A DNA stretch of 64,000 bases, taken from a virus. Of the stretch, positions 8,197 through 15,700 are shown piece after piece (position 1 is the first letter of the stretch; each line of letters begins with the position of its first letter). The notes under the pieces were generated by a model. That model saw nothing but the letters and a program-made list of their open reading frames with translations, was not told the DNA's origin and did not search any database. Position numbers and translations under genes: made by a program. The stretch spans positions 18,524 to 82,523 of the IMG/VR virus record IMGVR_UViG_3300042868_012479; one strand, written 5' to 3'.

Positions 8197-8216
8197 AGTC
8201 GTAGTATACTTGCATC
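8197..8216. promoter_or_regulatory. Bidirectional leaderless promoter with palindromic -10
   Basis: AGTATACT at 8203-8210 is its own reverse complement. Read rightward, TATACT (8205-8210) is followed by 6 bases and ATG 8217; read leftward, TATACT (8208-8203) is followed by 6 bases and ATG 8196. Both genes therefore appear to use the same -10 and to start transcription on their start codons. Confidence 0.7.
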
Positions 8217-8465
8217 ATGACTGAAAGCAGGTCCTGTAATTTCTGCGGTGGATCTTCCCCTGATGTTGCCTTTAAGTGTATAAAGTGCAAAAAATACAGT
8301 GACTCGTGCTCATTTCACGGCAAGGAGAACGCAATATGCTACGATTGCCGCCATACGGATGCCCTGGTGCGGACTTGCCTGAACTGTGGGCAACAGATGC
8401 GAGACGAGAAGTGCAAGCTGGTTTGCCAATGTGGCTACTTTGCTTCGTGCTCGGATTATTATTGA
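8217..8465 (+). CDS. Multi-zinc-ribbon small protein
   Basis: 82 residues with twelve cysteines in pairs: CNFC, CIKC, CSFH, CYDC, CLNCG and CQCG, the pattern of two or more tandem zinc ribbons or treble clefs. Leaderless start (TATACT six bases before ATG, no ribosome site). It is divergent from terS and just upstream of the fibre genes. Possible nucleic-acid or protein adaptor; no family recognised. Confidence 0.7.
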   Translation: MTESRSCNFCGGSSPDVAFKCIKCKKYSDSCSFHGKENAICYDCRHTDALVRTCLNCGQQMRDEKCKLVCQCGYFASCSDYY

Positions 8466-8472
8466 GGTGTCT

Positions 8473-8814
8473 ATGATTCGAGTGGCAATCACCGGGGGCG
8501 ACCTCCAGCGCATACTTGCAAGGGACTTTGCCCAATACCCAAGCATAAAAGAGGCTTGCGAGCATGCCTGCGCTGAATACGGGCTAACAGCCGAGACCAT
8601 GCGCTGCTATGCGTCCGGGGGCGTGCCTATGAGGAGCCGAGCCTACCCAAAGATCCGAAAACGACTGACGGAAATTGAGCAAGAAGAGGTCACGGCCATG
8701 GTCAGCGTGACCGTGGCAAGCAAAAAGCTAGTTGAGTCTCTTACGGCCCAGATTCAAGCATACGAGACAGCAGCCGATTCCCTGCGTAAGATTAGGGACA
8801 ACATCGCCCAGTAG
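8473..8814 (+). CDS. Hypothetical protein with helical C-terminus
   Basis: 113 residues from ATG 8473, with GAGGTG placed 3 bases upstream. The first 70 residues are mixed and basic (RSRAYPKIRKRLTEIEQ); the last 40 (VASKKLVESLTAQIQAYETA) are a likely coiled coil. Sits between the zinc-ribbon gene and the fibre cluster. Function unknown; a small virion or scaffolding component is possible. Confidence 0.6.
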   Translation: MIRVAITGGDLQRILARDFAQYPSIKEACEHACAEYGLTAETMRCYASGGVPMRSRAYPKIRKRLTEIEQEEVTAMVSVTVASKKLVESLTAQIQAYETAADSLRKIRDNIAQ

Positions 8815-8832
8815 TGCATAGAGGAGTCCCCC

Positions 8833-9180
8833 ATGGCTGCATCAACATATAATATTTCTGCCGAACAAGGCACGGACTACACCGCTGCCCTTACGTATGC
8901 CAACTCTGCCGGAACCGCCATTAACATTACTGGCTATACCGCCAGGATGCAGGTTCGGCGAACTGCTGGTTCTCCAAACGCCGTCTTGACGCTAACAAAT
9001 ACGAGCGGGATTACTTTGGGCGGAGCAGCAGGAACGGTTGCCATTGCGATCCCTGCCGCTGCGTTGGCTATTATTGACTCAGGAAACTATCGATATGATC
9101 TTGAGCTTGTCTCTGGCGCTGGGGTTGTTACCAAGCTAATCTCCGGAGACTTTGTAGTCACCGGAGAAGTAACGAGATGA
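8833..9180 (+). CDS. Tail/baseplate-associated beta protein
   Basis: 115 residues with GAGGAG upstream. Beta-rich, opening with YNISAEQGTDYTAALTYANS and a middle ITGYTARMQVRR, the pattern of the small N-terminal attachment domain of upper baseplate (BppU-like) proteins. Overlaps the collagen-like fibre gene by 4 bases and is probably a connector for the fibres that follow. Confidence 0.6.
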   Translation: MAASTYNISAEQGTDYTAALTYANSAGTAINITGYTARMQVRRTAGSPNAVLTLTNTSGITLGGAAGTVAIAIPAAALAIIDSGNYRYDLELVSGAGVVTKLISGDFVVTGEVTR

Positions 9181-9629
9181 GCCCGGATGTAAACATTGTC
9201 GACATCAATCTAACCGTCACCGAAGAGGCAGACAATACGGTTAGCGTCGCTCAGACAAGCAATGCCATCACTGCGGTCGAAACAACCAATAGCGTTACTG
9301 TGGCATCTGTTGGGCTTCAAGGCCCTAAAGGCGACACCGGATCAACCGGATCAACCGGAGCAGCCGGATCACAGGGGCCACAAGGGCCACAGGGTGAGAC
9401 TGGATCCCAGGGCCCGCAGGGAACTGGAGCTTCTCACACCACCTATACGCACAATCAAAACACTGCCTCGTCTACCTGGAGCGTTACGCACAATTTGAAT
9501 TGTTTTCCGTCTGTCATGGTTGTAGATTCAGCCGGTAGTGTCGTTTACGGCAACATTGAGTATCTTGACAACAACAGCCTGCGGCTTACGTTCGTTGCCG
9601 CCTTTGGCGGTAAGGCATACCTAAACTAA
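9177..9629 (+). CDS. Collagen-like tail fibre protein
   Basis: 150 residues. A ~40-residue beta start leads into eleven to thirteen Gly-X-Y triplets (GPKGDTGSTGSTGAAGSQG and onward, residues ~43-83), then a compact C-terminal domain ending GGKAYLN. Such repeats form a trimeric collagen-type stalk in phage fibres. The C-terminal part (TWSVTHNLNCFPSVMVVDSA) resembles fibre-tip or head-decoration domains. Likely a short virion fibre. Confidence 0.75.
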   Translation: MSPDVNIVDINLTVTEEADNTVSVAQTSNAITAVETTNSVTVASVGLQGPKGDTGSTGSTGAAGSQGPQGPQGETGSQGPQGTGASHTTYTHNQNTASSTWSVTHNLNCFPSVMVVDSAGSVVYGNIEYLDNNSLRLTFVAAFGGKAYLN

Positions 9630-9638
9630 GGGGGAAGC

Positions 9639-11414
9639 ATGAAGTTCTTAACCAATCTTGACCTTCAGAAAAATGAGCTGCAGAACGCCACGCTACAGAA
9701 CCTTGCCACCGACCCGGCATCGCCAGTTCAGGGCCAGATTTATTACAACACCGCCTCTGACGCCATCAAGGTCTACGACGGTGCCGCATGGATTACATTG
9801 GCCACCGGCGGCGGAACAGTTACTTCGGTAACCGCCTCCAGCCCGCTCGCCTCTTCCGGCGGCAATACGCCAAACATTACTATCCAGGACGGCACGACCA
9901 GCCAAAAGGGTGCCGTACAGCTTGAAAACTCCACCTCCAGCACCTCAACGACCACGGCTGCTGTTCCGGCCTCCGTCAAGTCTGCTTACGACCTGGCCGC
10001 AAGCAAGGCAAGCACCTCAAACAAGTTAAGTGATTTTGCAGCAACCTCTTCTACCGAGCTTGCTGGCGTTATCTCTGACGAGACCGGCACAGGCGCTCTG
10101 GTGTTTGCCAACAGCCCAACGCTCGTTACGCCTGCACTTGGCACGCCATCAAGCGCTACCCTTACAAATGCAAGCGGTCTTCCAATTAGTACTGGTGTTT
10201 CTGGCCTTGGAACCGGTGTTGCCACGTTCCTTGCAACACCATCTTCTGCAAATCTGATTTCTGCTATTACCGATGAGACCGGGACTGGCGCGCTAGTTTT
10301 TGCCAATACCCCAACGCTTAACGGCGCGACTATTACTGCAACAGGGCAGACGCCAACAATTCACGGTATCTACCTGCCAGAAACGCACGGTATTTACTTT
10401 GAGGGCGCAACTGCTGACGCTCACGAGACATTCCTATACGTTGTAGACCCAACCGCAGACCGAACAATTACCCTTCCAGATGCGACGGGTACGGTTGCGT
10501 TGACCGCAAACAAGCTGAGCTCCTTTGCAGCAACTTCTTCAAGCGAACTCGCTGGTGTCATCTCCGACGAGACGGGCACTGGTGCGTTGGTATTTGCCAA
10601 TACGCCAACACTCGTTACGCCAAACATTGGAGCAGCAACCGGAACAAGCCTTGTTCTTTCTGGAGATCTAACGGTAAACGGAACCACGACAACCATCAAC
10701 TCAACCACCCTTACGGTGGACGACAAGAATATTGAGCTTGGATCAACGGTAACCCCAAGCGATGCCGGTGCGGACGGCGGCGGTATTACCCTCAAGGGAA
10801 CAACGGATAAGACCCTCAACTGGGTTGACGCTACGGACGCATGGACTTCTTCGGAGCACTTCAACCTGCTCACCGGGAAGAAGTTTTATATTGCGGGGAC
10901 TGAAGTTCTTAGCGGAACGACCCTTGGCAGCGGAGTCACCGGCTCAAGCCTGACCTCTGTCGGCACAATCGCCACCGGCGTGTGGAACGGCACGGCGATT
11001 GCCATTGCAAACGGTGGTACTGGCGCAACTGACGCTGGCGCTGCCCGCACGGCCCTCGGCCTTGCAATCGGCACGGACGTCCAGGCATATAACAGCACAC
11101 TTGCTGCCGTTGCTGGTGGAACCTATACCGGAGATGACAGCATTACAACCGTTGGCACGATCTCTGCTGGTACGTGGAACGGCACGGCAATTGGTGCCAA
11201 CTACGGCGGAGCGCTTCGCTACAACACCAGCGCCACCTGGACTGCTGGAGAAGCTAAGACGGTTACCCACAGCCTTGGAACCAAGGCAGTAGTCGTTTCC
11301 GTGTACGATTCTGGCGATGCGGCAGTGATTTGTGACGTAGTAACGGCCACGACCGACACCCTGACCGTCACGATCAGCCTGGCCGGGACGTATCGAGTCG
11401 TCGTTCTAGGGTAA
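9639..11414 (+). CDS. Large repetitive tail fibre protein
   Basis: 591 residues, ribosome site GGGGGA. The N-terminus (MKFLTNLDLQKNELQNATLQ) is the usual tip of side-tail-fibre proteins. The body contains three repeats built around ELAGVISDETGTGALVFANS plus TPTLVTPxxGTPS, and later WNGTAIAIANGGTGAT and WNGTAIGANYGG, the beta-helix repeats of phage fibres. The C-terminal ~80 residues (SLGTKAVVVSVYDSGDA) repeat the fold of the end of the preceding fibre. Probable receptor-binding or side fibre. Confidence 0.8.
   Translation: MKFLTNLDLQKNELQNATLQNLATDPASPVQGQIYYNTASDAIKVYDGAAWITLATGGGTVTSVTASSPLASSGGNTPNITIQDGTTSQKGAVQLENSTSSTSTTTAAVPASVKSAYDLAASKASTSNKLSDFAATSSTELAGVISDETGTGALVFANSPTLVTPALGTPSSATLTNASGLPISTGVSGLGTGVATFLATPSSANLISAITDETGTGALVFANTPTLNGATITATGQTPTIHGIYLPETHGIYFEGATADAHETFLYVVDPTADRTITLPDATGTVALTANKLSSFAATSSSELAGVISDETGTGALVFANTPTLVTPNIGAATGTSLVLSGDLTVNGTTTTINSTTLTVDDKNIELGSTVTPSDAGADGGGITLKGTTDKTLNWVDATDAWTSSEHFNLLTGKKFYIAGTEVLSGTTLGSGVTGSSLTSVGTIATGVWNGTAIAIANGGTGATDAGAARTALGLAIGTDVQAYNSTLAAVAGGTYTGDDSITTVGTISAGTWNGTAIGANYGGALRYNTSATWTAGEAKTVTHSLGTKAVVVSVYDSGDAAVICDVVTATTDTLTVTISLAGTYRVVVLG
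10021..10640 (+). repeat. Internal repeats of the fibre gene
   Basis: Three imperfect copies (about 10030-10140, 10255-10330 and 10520-10630) of a segment coding for SELAGVISDETGTGALVFAN. They are in frame and diverged at the DNA level, so gain or loss by recombination would change fibre length without breaking the frame. Confidence 0.65.
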
Positions 11415-11423
11415 GATACCCCT

Positions 11424-12146
11424 ATGGTAAAAATTCTTAGCGACGTTCAGCTTGACGCAACGACGGACGATCTGACCGTTGATGGAACAATTGTGGCCAC
11501 GGGCGGGAACGCCACCACAGAGACTGATACCGCAAGCATTAACGCCGTTGGGTATAACCAACGCGGTGGTGTTGGCTATCACGGATTCCTTGACATCAAG
11601 AATACATATGGGTCTGCAACAAACCCCAAGAAGTTCTTCAGGCTCAACTCCTCTGGGGCAATTGAGATTATCAACAACGCCTACACGACAAACCTTTTTA
11701 CTCTTGATAACGACGGAGACCTTACCGTCCCGGGTTATATTAAAAGCGGCATGACTGCCCAGCGATATAACAACGGCGGTAGTGTAACAAACACAACTGG
11801 GGTTGGCACTAGTTACGTTGATATTGCTGGTCACACGGTAACGTTTACGCCAAACTATGTTGGTCAGCGGTGGCTGATTACCTTCACGGGGGCATCTTAC
11901 ACAAATACAAACACCGACCAATATATTATTTATCAAATTTTTGTTAACGGCTCTAACCTTTTCTATACGAGAACAGTCAACATTGAAAGCGGAATTAACT
12001 ACTCAACCAACGTCAGCGGAATGGATGTCTACACATCTGTTGGCACAACCGCAGTAGAAGTTACGGTTGGTGTTCGTATGCAGACAACAACTAACGTTAC
12101 CGTAAGCACAACATATGCTCGTCTTAACGCCGTACCGCTAACATAA
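11424..12146 (+). CDS. Tail fibre / receptor-binding candidate
   Basis: 240 residues of beta-rich sequence. The first ~115 residues (SDVQLDATTDDLTVDGTIVA onward, with FFRLNSSGAIEIINN) resemble beta-helix fibre segments; the last ~125 (GTSYVDIAGHTVTFTPNYVG onward) resemble a compact tip domain. There is no ribosome site. TAAGAT ends six bases before ATG 11424, so the message may be leaderless, though TAA of this box is also the upstream stop, so the match could be chance. Role inferred from position after two fibres. Confidence 0.6.
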   Translation: MVKILSDVQLDATTDDLTVDGTIVATGGNATTETDTASINAVGYNQRGGVGYHGFLDIKNTYGSATNPKKFFRLNSSGAIEIINNAYTTNLFTLDNDGDLTVPGYIKSGMTAQRYNNGGSVTNTTGVGTSYVDIAGHTVTFTPNYVGQRWLITFTGASYTNTNTDQYIIYQIFVNGSNLFYTRTVNIESGINYSTNVSGMDVYTSVGTTAVEVTVGVRMQTTTNVTVSTTYARLNAVPLT

Positions 12147-12155
12147 GGAGGGGCC

Positions 12156-12320
12156 ATGAGCGAGATTGCTTTGATTATTACAGCTACGTGCAAAACCCCT
12201 GGGTGCAGCCAGCTTGGTATTGCTAACGTATTTGAGCAGGAGTCCGGCATTGATTTTGTGGTACACTGCGGACAGTGTCAACATGCAATTGAAGACATCA
12301 CAGCGACACCAAAGGAGTAA
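12156..12320 (+). CDS. Small zinc-ribbon protein
   Basis: 54 residues, with GGAGGGG just upstream of ATG 12156. Cysteines in CKTPGC and HCGQCQH make a four-ligand zinc ribbon. It lies between the fibre gene and a small coiled-coil gene 2 bases downstream. No family recognised. Confidence 0.6.
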   Translation: MSEIALIITATCKTPGCSQLGIANVFEQESGIDFVVHCGQCQHAIEDITATPKE

Positions 12321-12322
12321 TC

Positions 12323-12499
12323 ATGGAGCAACGAGTAACAACTGAGCAGCTGATTTACAAAATCGGCGCACTTACGCTAGAAAACGATATCTTGCGCGCG
12401 CAGATCGAGCAGCTGCAGAAGCAAATCGCAGCTCTTCCAAAGCCAGAAGAACATGTTCATCCAACAACAACGGTGAGCTTCAACAGCATCAGCGATTAA
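12323..12499 (+). CDS. Small coiled-coil protein
   Basis: 58 residues, ATG 12323 with AAAGGAG upstream. Residues ~5-40 (LIYKIGALTLENDILRAQIE, then LQKQIAAL) have clear heptads and would form a coiled coil; the end is polar (EEHVHPTTT). A hairpin terminator follows directly. Function unknown, possibly a virion or chaperone factor. Confidence 0.6.
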   Translation: MEQRVTTEQLIYKIGALTLENDILRAQIEQLQKQIAALPKPEEHVHPTTTVSFNSISD

Positions 12500-12523
12500 T
12501 TAGTTAATCGTTTTGTATTAAAG

Positions 12524-12557
12524 AGTCTGTCGGTTTTTGCCGGCAGACTTTTTATTT
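12524..12557 (+). terminator. Intrinsic terminator of the fibre operon
   Basis: GTCTGTCGG pairs with CCGGCAGAC (one G-T pair) around a T-rich loop and is followed by TTTTTATTTG. Confidence 0.85.
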
Positions 12558-12631
12558 GTTGTTCGTTACGTTTTCATTATGTATATTGTGTACGTCAACC
12601 CCTGCTTGCGCTAAATGTTTGAGGTACAGAT

Positions 12632-12817
12632 GTGACTGCCAACCAATCCCAACAAATTCTTCAGCGTCTTGAAAAAATTGAAGAGGAGATCACTGCTATG
12701 CGCGTTGAAATGGCAGAGACTCGTGGCGCATATCGACTTGCCAAGTTTGTCCTTGGCATTCTTGGGCTAACCGGCATTAGCGGCTTTATGGCCTGGATGT
12801 CAGGGCAGTCAAAATGA
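12632..12817 (+). CDS. Small membrane protein, XhlA/holin-like
   Basis: 61 residues from GTG 12632 (GAGGT upstream). An amphipathic coiled coil ([20 protein letters not shown]) is followed by one membrane helix ([20 protein letters not shown]). This is the layout of XhlA-type haemolysins and some holin partners. It overlaps the next gene by ATGA. Involvement in lysis is inferred from topology and the nearby endolysin. Confidence 0.6.
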   Translation: MTANQSQQILQRLEKIEEEITAMRVEMAETRGAYRLAKFVLGILGLTGISGFMAWMSGQSK

Positions 12818-14265
12818 ACACTAAGATAATGACTACCCTTGCCACTTTGTGGCTTATCTTGGCGACGCTTGCATATGGCCTGGTTGCCAGCCCGGCATCT
12901 GGAAGCCAAAACAACTATGTCGACCGAACGCAAGATTTCTGGATTAATCTTCCAGAGCAGGGCGAGCTTCACCTGTGGACCGACTTGTGCGACGACACCA
13001 CTGCACCCTGGTGCCCCGGAACAGTTGACTCAATGCTCTGGCTTTATGACGGCACTGGAACGCTCCTTACTGCCAACGATGACTCGTTTACCGAGCACAC
13101 TGGCGGCTACTCTCTTGCTTCAACAATTCGCATCTCCCTGCCCGCTGGCGAGTATCGAGTCCGTGCTGGCGTCTGCTGCGGCGACCCAGCGGCCGACCGT
13201 TTTGGTGGCAACCACTACTACCTAATCAGCAACTTTGCGGCCGAGCTTGCCCCAGGAACGCCATCAGCTACGTGGACACCAACGCCACCGCCTACTCCGA
13301 CGCCTACTCCCACACCAACACCTGAGCCGACGCCTACGCCAACTCCTGAGCCAACCCCAACGCCCGTGCCGGACCCATACCTGAACGCGCCAACCGGTCT
13401 TATGGTGACCGTTTACACCGATGGGAATGTTTATCTAACGTGGAATGCCCCAGAAGCAAGCGGCACCGACATTGAGCGGTACGGAGTGTTCTGGACCACC
13501 GGGGACTTTGCGGGCTGGGCTGCCGCTTCCAGCGAAACCAATATGGGCATTAGCAGCAACGTCTTTGCCATTACCGGCGGCACTGATCAAACCTACACAT
13601 TTTGGATCAGGGCTGACAACGACACGCTAGGCATTTTTTCACTTATCTCGGCGACGGTTTCTGTGTTTGTTCCGGCCCCGCCACCGCCAACCCCAAGCCC
13701 TACACCTGAGCCAACCCCAACGCCGACCCCAGAGCCAACGCCTACGCCAACCCCTACGCAGACACCAGAACCGCCAACACCTAGCCCTAGCGTGGCTCCT
13801 ACGCCCACGCCAGAGCCTTCTGTGACGCCGTCCCCGACCCCGCGTCCCAGCCCTAGCCCGGAGGTAACAAATGAGCCAACCCCCGAGCCGACGCCTACCC
13901 CCGAGCCATCTGTGGCCCCTTCTCCTGATCCCAGCCCTGTACCTACTGACACACCTGGACCAATTGATCCAGGCGCTGCAGTAGAGGCAGTGAGCGAGGC
14001 AATCGGAGAAGCTGCGGCAGCTATTGCTAATACTATTGGTGATAGTGTAGAAAACGTCGGTAAAGCCGTCACTGCGGTTACCAATCTCGGCAAGGATCTC
14101 AGCCCAGAGGAGAGGGAGAAGGCTGCGCCAGTCGTGGTTGCAGCTGTCGTGGTGACACAAGTAGCCCAAGCTGCAGCCGCAGCTGCGGCGGCCGCAAGCG
14201 CGGGTAGTTCAGGTGGAGGCGGCGCAAGTGGCTCGTCTTCTAGCGGAAGAAAAGGGAGGAGATAA
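12814..14265 (+). CDS. Secreted surface protein with PPC-like, Pro/Thr-rich and Fn3 segments
   Basis: 483 residues. Residues 1-29 are a signal peptide ([20 protein letters not shown]). Residues ~32-145 resemble the bacterial pre-peptidase C-terminal beta domain ([18 protein letters not shown] and [11 protein letters not shown]). Two long Pro-Thr-Glu linkers (~150-190 and ~290-385) flank a fibronectin type III domain (~192-285). The end has an Ala/Val-rich helix that could span a membrane and closes with RKGRR; there is no LPxTG. Such architecture is bacterial surface-protein style and unusual in a phage. It could anchor to the infected cell, alter adhesion, or be a virion spike. Overlaps its neighbour by 4 bases. 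Confidence 0.7.
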   Translation: MNTKIMTTLATLWLILATLAYGLVASPASGSQNNYVDRTQDFWINLPEQGELHLWTDLCDDTTAPWCPGTVDSMLWLYDGTGTLLTANDDSFTEHTGGYSLASTIRISLPAGEYRVRAGVCCGDPAADRFGGNHYYLISNFAAELAPGTPSATWTPTPPPTPTPTPTPTPEPTPTPTPEPTPTPVPDPYLNAPTGLMVTVYTDGNVYLTWNAPEASGTDIERYGVFWTTGDFAGWAAASSETNMGISSNVFAITGGTDQTYTFWIRADNDTLGIFSLISATVSVFVPAPPPPTPSPTPEPTPTPTPEPTPTPTPTQTPEPPTPSPSVAPTPTPEPSVTPSPTPRPSPSPEVTNEPTPEPTPTPEPSVAPSPDPSPVPTDTPGPIDPGAAVEAVSEAIGEAAAAIANTIGDSVENVGKAVTAVTNLGKDLSPEEREKAAPVVVAAVVVTQVAQAAAAAAAAASAGSSGGGGASGSSSSGRKGRR

Positions 14266-14267
14266 AC

Positions 14268-14444
14268 ATGCTTAAAAACGCAATCAACGATGTTATCGCT
14301 GGAGGCTGGACGATCTTCGGATTGGCTATCGCCTGGGCGGTGCTTCCAGAAGGCGAGACCCGCGACGTAGTGGGCTCGATCCTGCTTGCCCTTTCCGGTG
14401 CATGGCTGATTACCGGGCCACTTCGCTGGCGCGAAGACGACTAA
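14268..14444 (+). CDS. Small two-helix membrane protein, holin candidate
   Basis: 58 residues, ATG 14268 with a strong GGGAGGAG ribosome site. Two hydrophobic helices, WTIFGLAIAWAVLP and VVGSILLALSGAWLITGP, are joined by a short charged turn, and the tail is charged (RWREDD), the topology of a class II holin. A bidirectional terminator follows. The other holin candidate lies on the opposite strand just beyond, so this could be a partner or antiholin. Confidence 0.6.
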   Translation: MLKNAINDVIAGGWTIFGLAIAWAVLPEGETRDVVGSILLALSGAWLITGPLRWREDD

Positions 14445-14460
14445 CTAGTTCCTAGCAAAC

Positions 14461-14500
14461 AAAAAGAGGAGGGGCCTCACGGGGCCCCTCCTCTTTTATT
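14461..14500. terminator. Bidirectional terminator between convergent operons
   Basis: GAGGAGGGGCC (14466-14476) pairs perfectly with GGCCCCTCCTC (14483-14493). AAAA precedes and TTTTATTTT follows, so it works as an intrinsic terminator from both sides. Confidence 0.92.
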
Positions 14501-14514
14501 TTACCCTATTACAA

Positions 14515-14910
14515 TTATCCCTGGTGGTTTTCGTCTCCAGGATTCTCACCGGCAAGGCTGCCAGCAAGCTCGTCTGCGATTCCATCTCCGTCAGTGTCAA
14601 TTGCACTACCGGTAATGTGGGCCGTGCTCTCGGTGGCTGCCTTCTCGTCCGCTCGTGCAGCCTTAGCCTTGCCGACGCCGAACTTGGAGTCTTCAGGGTT
14701 CAGGGCTCGAACAATGACCTGCAGGCAGGCCGCCAATCCCGCAGAGACGACAACTCGGAAGTCGCTACCAGAGATGTCAAGCAACGGGATACCAAGGCCA
14801 AGCGCAACGGCGATTGACGTTGCGATAAAAGCCCGCATGGCCTCCAGAAGCATCTCGTCGATGCCCGTGTTTGCCATGATCCATAGAACTGCGTTCTTAA
14901 TGGCGCTCAT
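14515..14910 (-). CDS. Holin
   Basis: 131 residues with AGGAG upstream. Two membrane helices (AFIATSIAVALGLGIPLL and VVVSAGLAACLQVIVRAL) are followed by ALNPEDSKFGVGKAKAA, the tail motif common in holins of actinobacteriophages. The soluble end has a calcium-loop-like DTDGDGIADE. It lies immediately downstream of the endolysin on the same strand. It would open the membrane at lysis time. Confidence 0.75.
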   Translation of the reverse strand: MSAIKNAVLWIMANTGIDEMLLEAMRAFIATSIAVALGLGIPLLDISGSDFRVVVSAGLAACLQVIVRALNPEDSKFGVGKAKAARADEKAATESTAHITGSAIDTDGDGIADELAGSLAGENPGDENHQG

Positions 14911-14924
14911 GTTTACTCCTTCTA

Positions 14925-15641
14925 TTACTTACCGCAGGCCGGGCACTTTGCCGGCACGGCTGGTGCTACTGGTGCCACTGGGGCCACAGGAGCTGCCGCA
15001 GGCTTGGGCGCAACCCAACCCTTTGGTGCTGAAATGATAATAACATGCTTATGCGGTGGCGCAACGTGCTTCTTGCTTACGCGCTTAGAGTCGGCGAGGA
15101 TCTTGAGGGTTGCCTCATCAATCTTGACGCCAAACTGCTCGGCACCCTTGCCGGAACGCGTTGGGCACGCCCACTGCCAGCCATCAATTGGGTCGTAGAC
15201 AGCCGCAGTCATGTGGCCGTACGTTCGAGTAGGCTGCTTCTGCTTGACCCACCACCACCTCTGCCACTTGGCATGCCACGCGGAAACTTCTAGGCCCTTA
15301 GGATAGCCGGCAGGCTGCTCAACCCACACGCCTAGAGCCGCACCGGCCTTGGCGGAGTTGATGACGTCGTTCCAGTCCGTTGCCCAGCGGGCTTCGGCAC
15401 CAAGAACCCGTGCGGTCTTAATAAGGTCCGCAAGCGTTGAGCCGTTGTCGCTAACGCCTTGCTTTTCAACAAAGCCGGTAGCCTTTGCCTTGGCGGCAAT
15501 GCCGTCTGCGGCGGAAAAATCTTTGCCCGGAGCGTACTTAAACGCCCAAGACACTGCTGCAGCCATAGAAGACGGGCCGCAATCGTCGAGAATCCCACCC
15601 TTTTCCTCGTGGTCGAGCTGGGACTTAACCTTAAATTTCAT
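14925..15641 (-). CDS. Endolysin with C39-like cysteine peptidase fold
   Basis: 238 residues. DDCGPSS contains Cys21, YGHMTAAVYD contains His143 and Asp150: the papain/C39-type arrangement seen in the N-terminal peptidase of many actinophage LysA proteins. Residues ~205-230 are a Pro-Ala-Val linker, and the end CPACGK is half a zinc knuckle. It would cut peptide links in host peptidoglycan. No separate amidase, muramidase or LysM domain is present, so wall binding may rely on the short tail. Starts with a strong AAAGGGG site. Confidence 0.75.
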   Translation of the reverse strand: MKFKVKSQLDHEEKGGILDDCGPSSMAAAVSWAFKYAPGKDFSAADGIAAKAKATGFVEKQGVSDNGSTLADLIKTARVLGAEARWATDWNDVINSAKAGAALGVWVEQPAGYPKGLEVSAWHAKWQRWWWVKQKQPTRTYGHMTAAVYDPIDGWQWACPTRSGKGAEQFGVKIDEATLKILADSKRVSKKHVAPPHKHVIIISAPKGWVAPKPAAAPVAPVAPVAPAVPAKCPACGK

Positions 15642-15700
15642 GGGGTACCCCTTTCATATATGTGCCCCTCGGCTAGCACATCATACGGAAGATGGCAAGG

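Noticed and set aside
12248-12258. TGTGGTACACT extended -10 box
   Set aside because: It lies inside the zinc-ribbon gene with no start codon at the leaderless distance.
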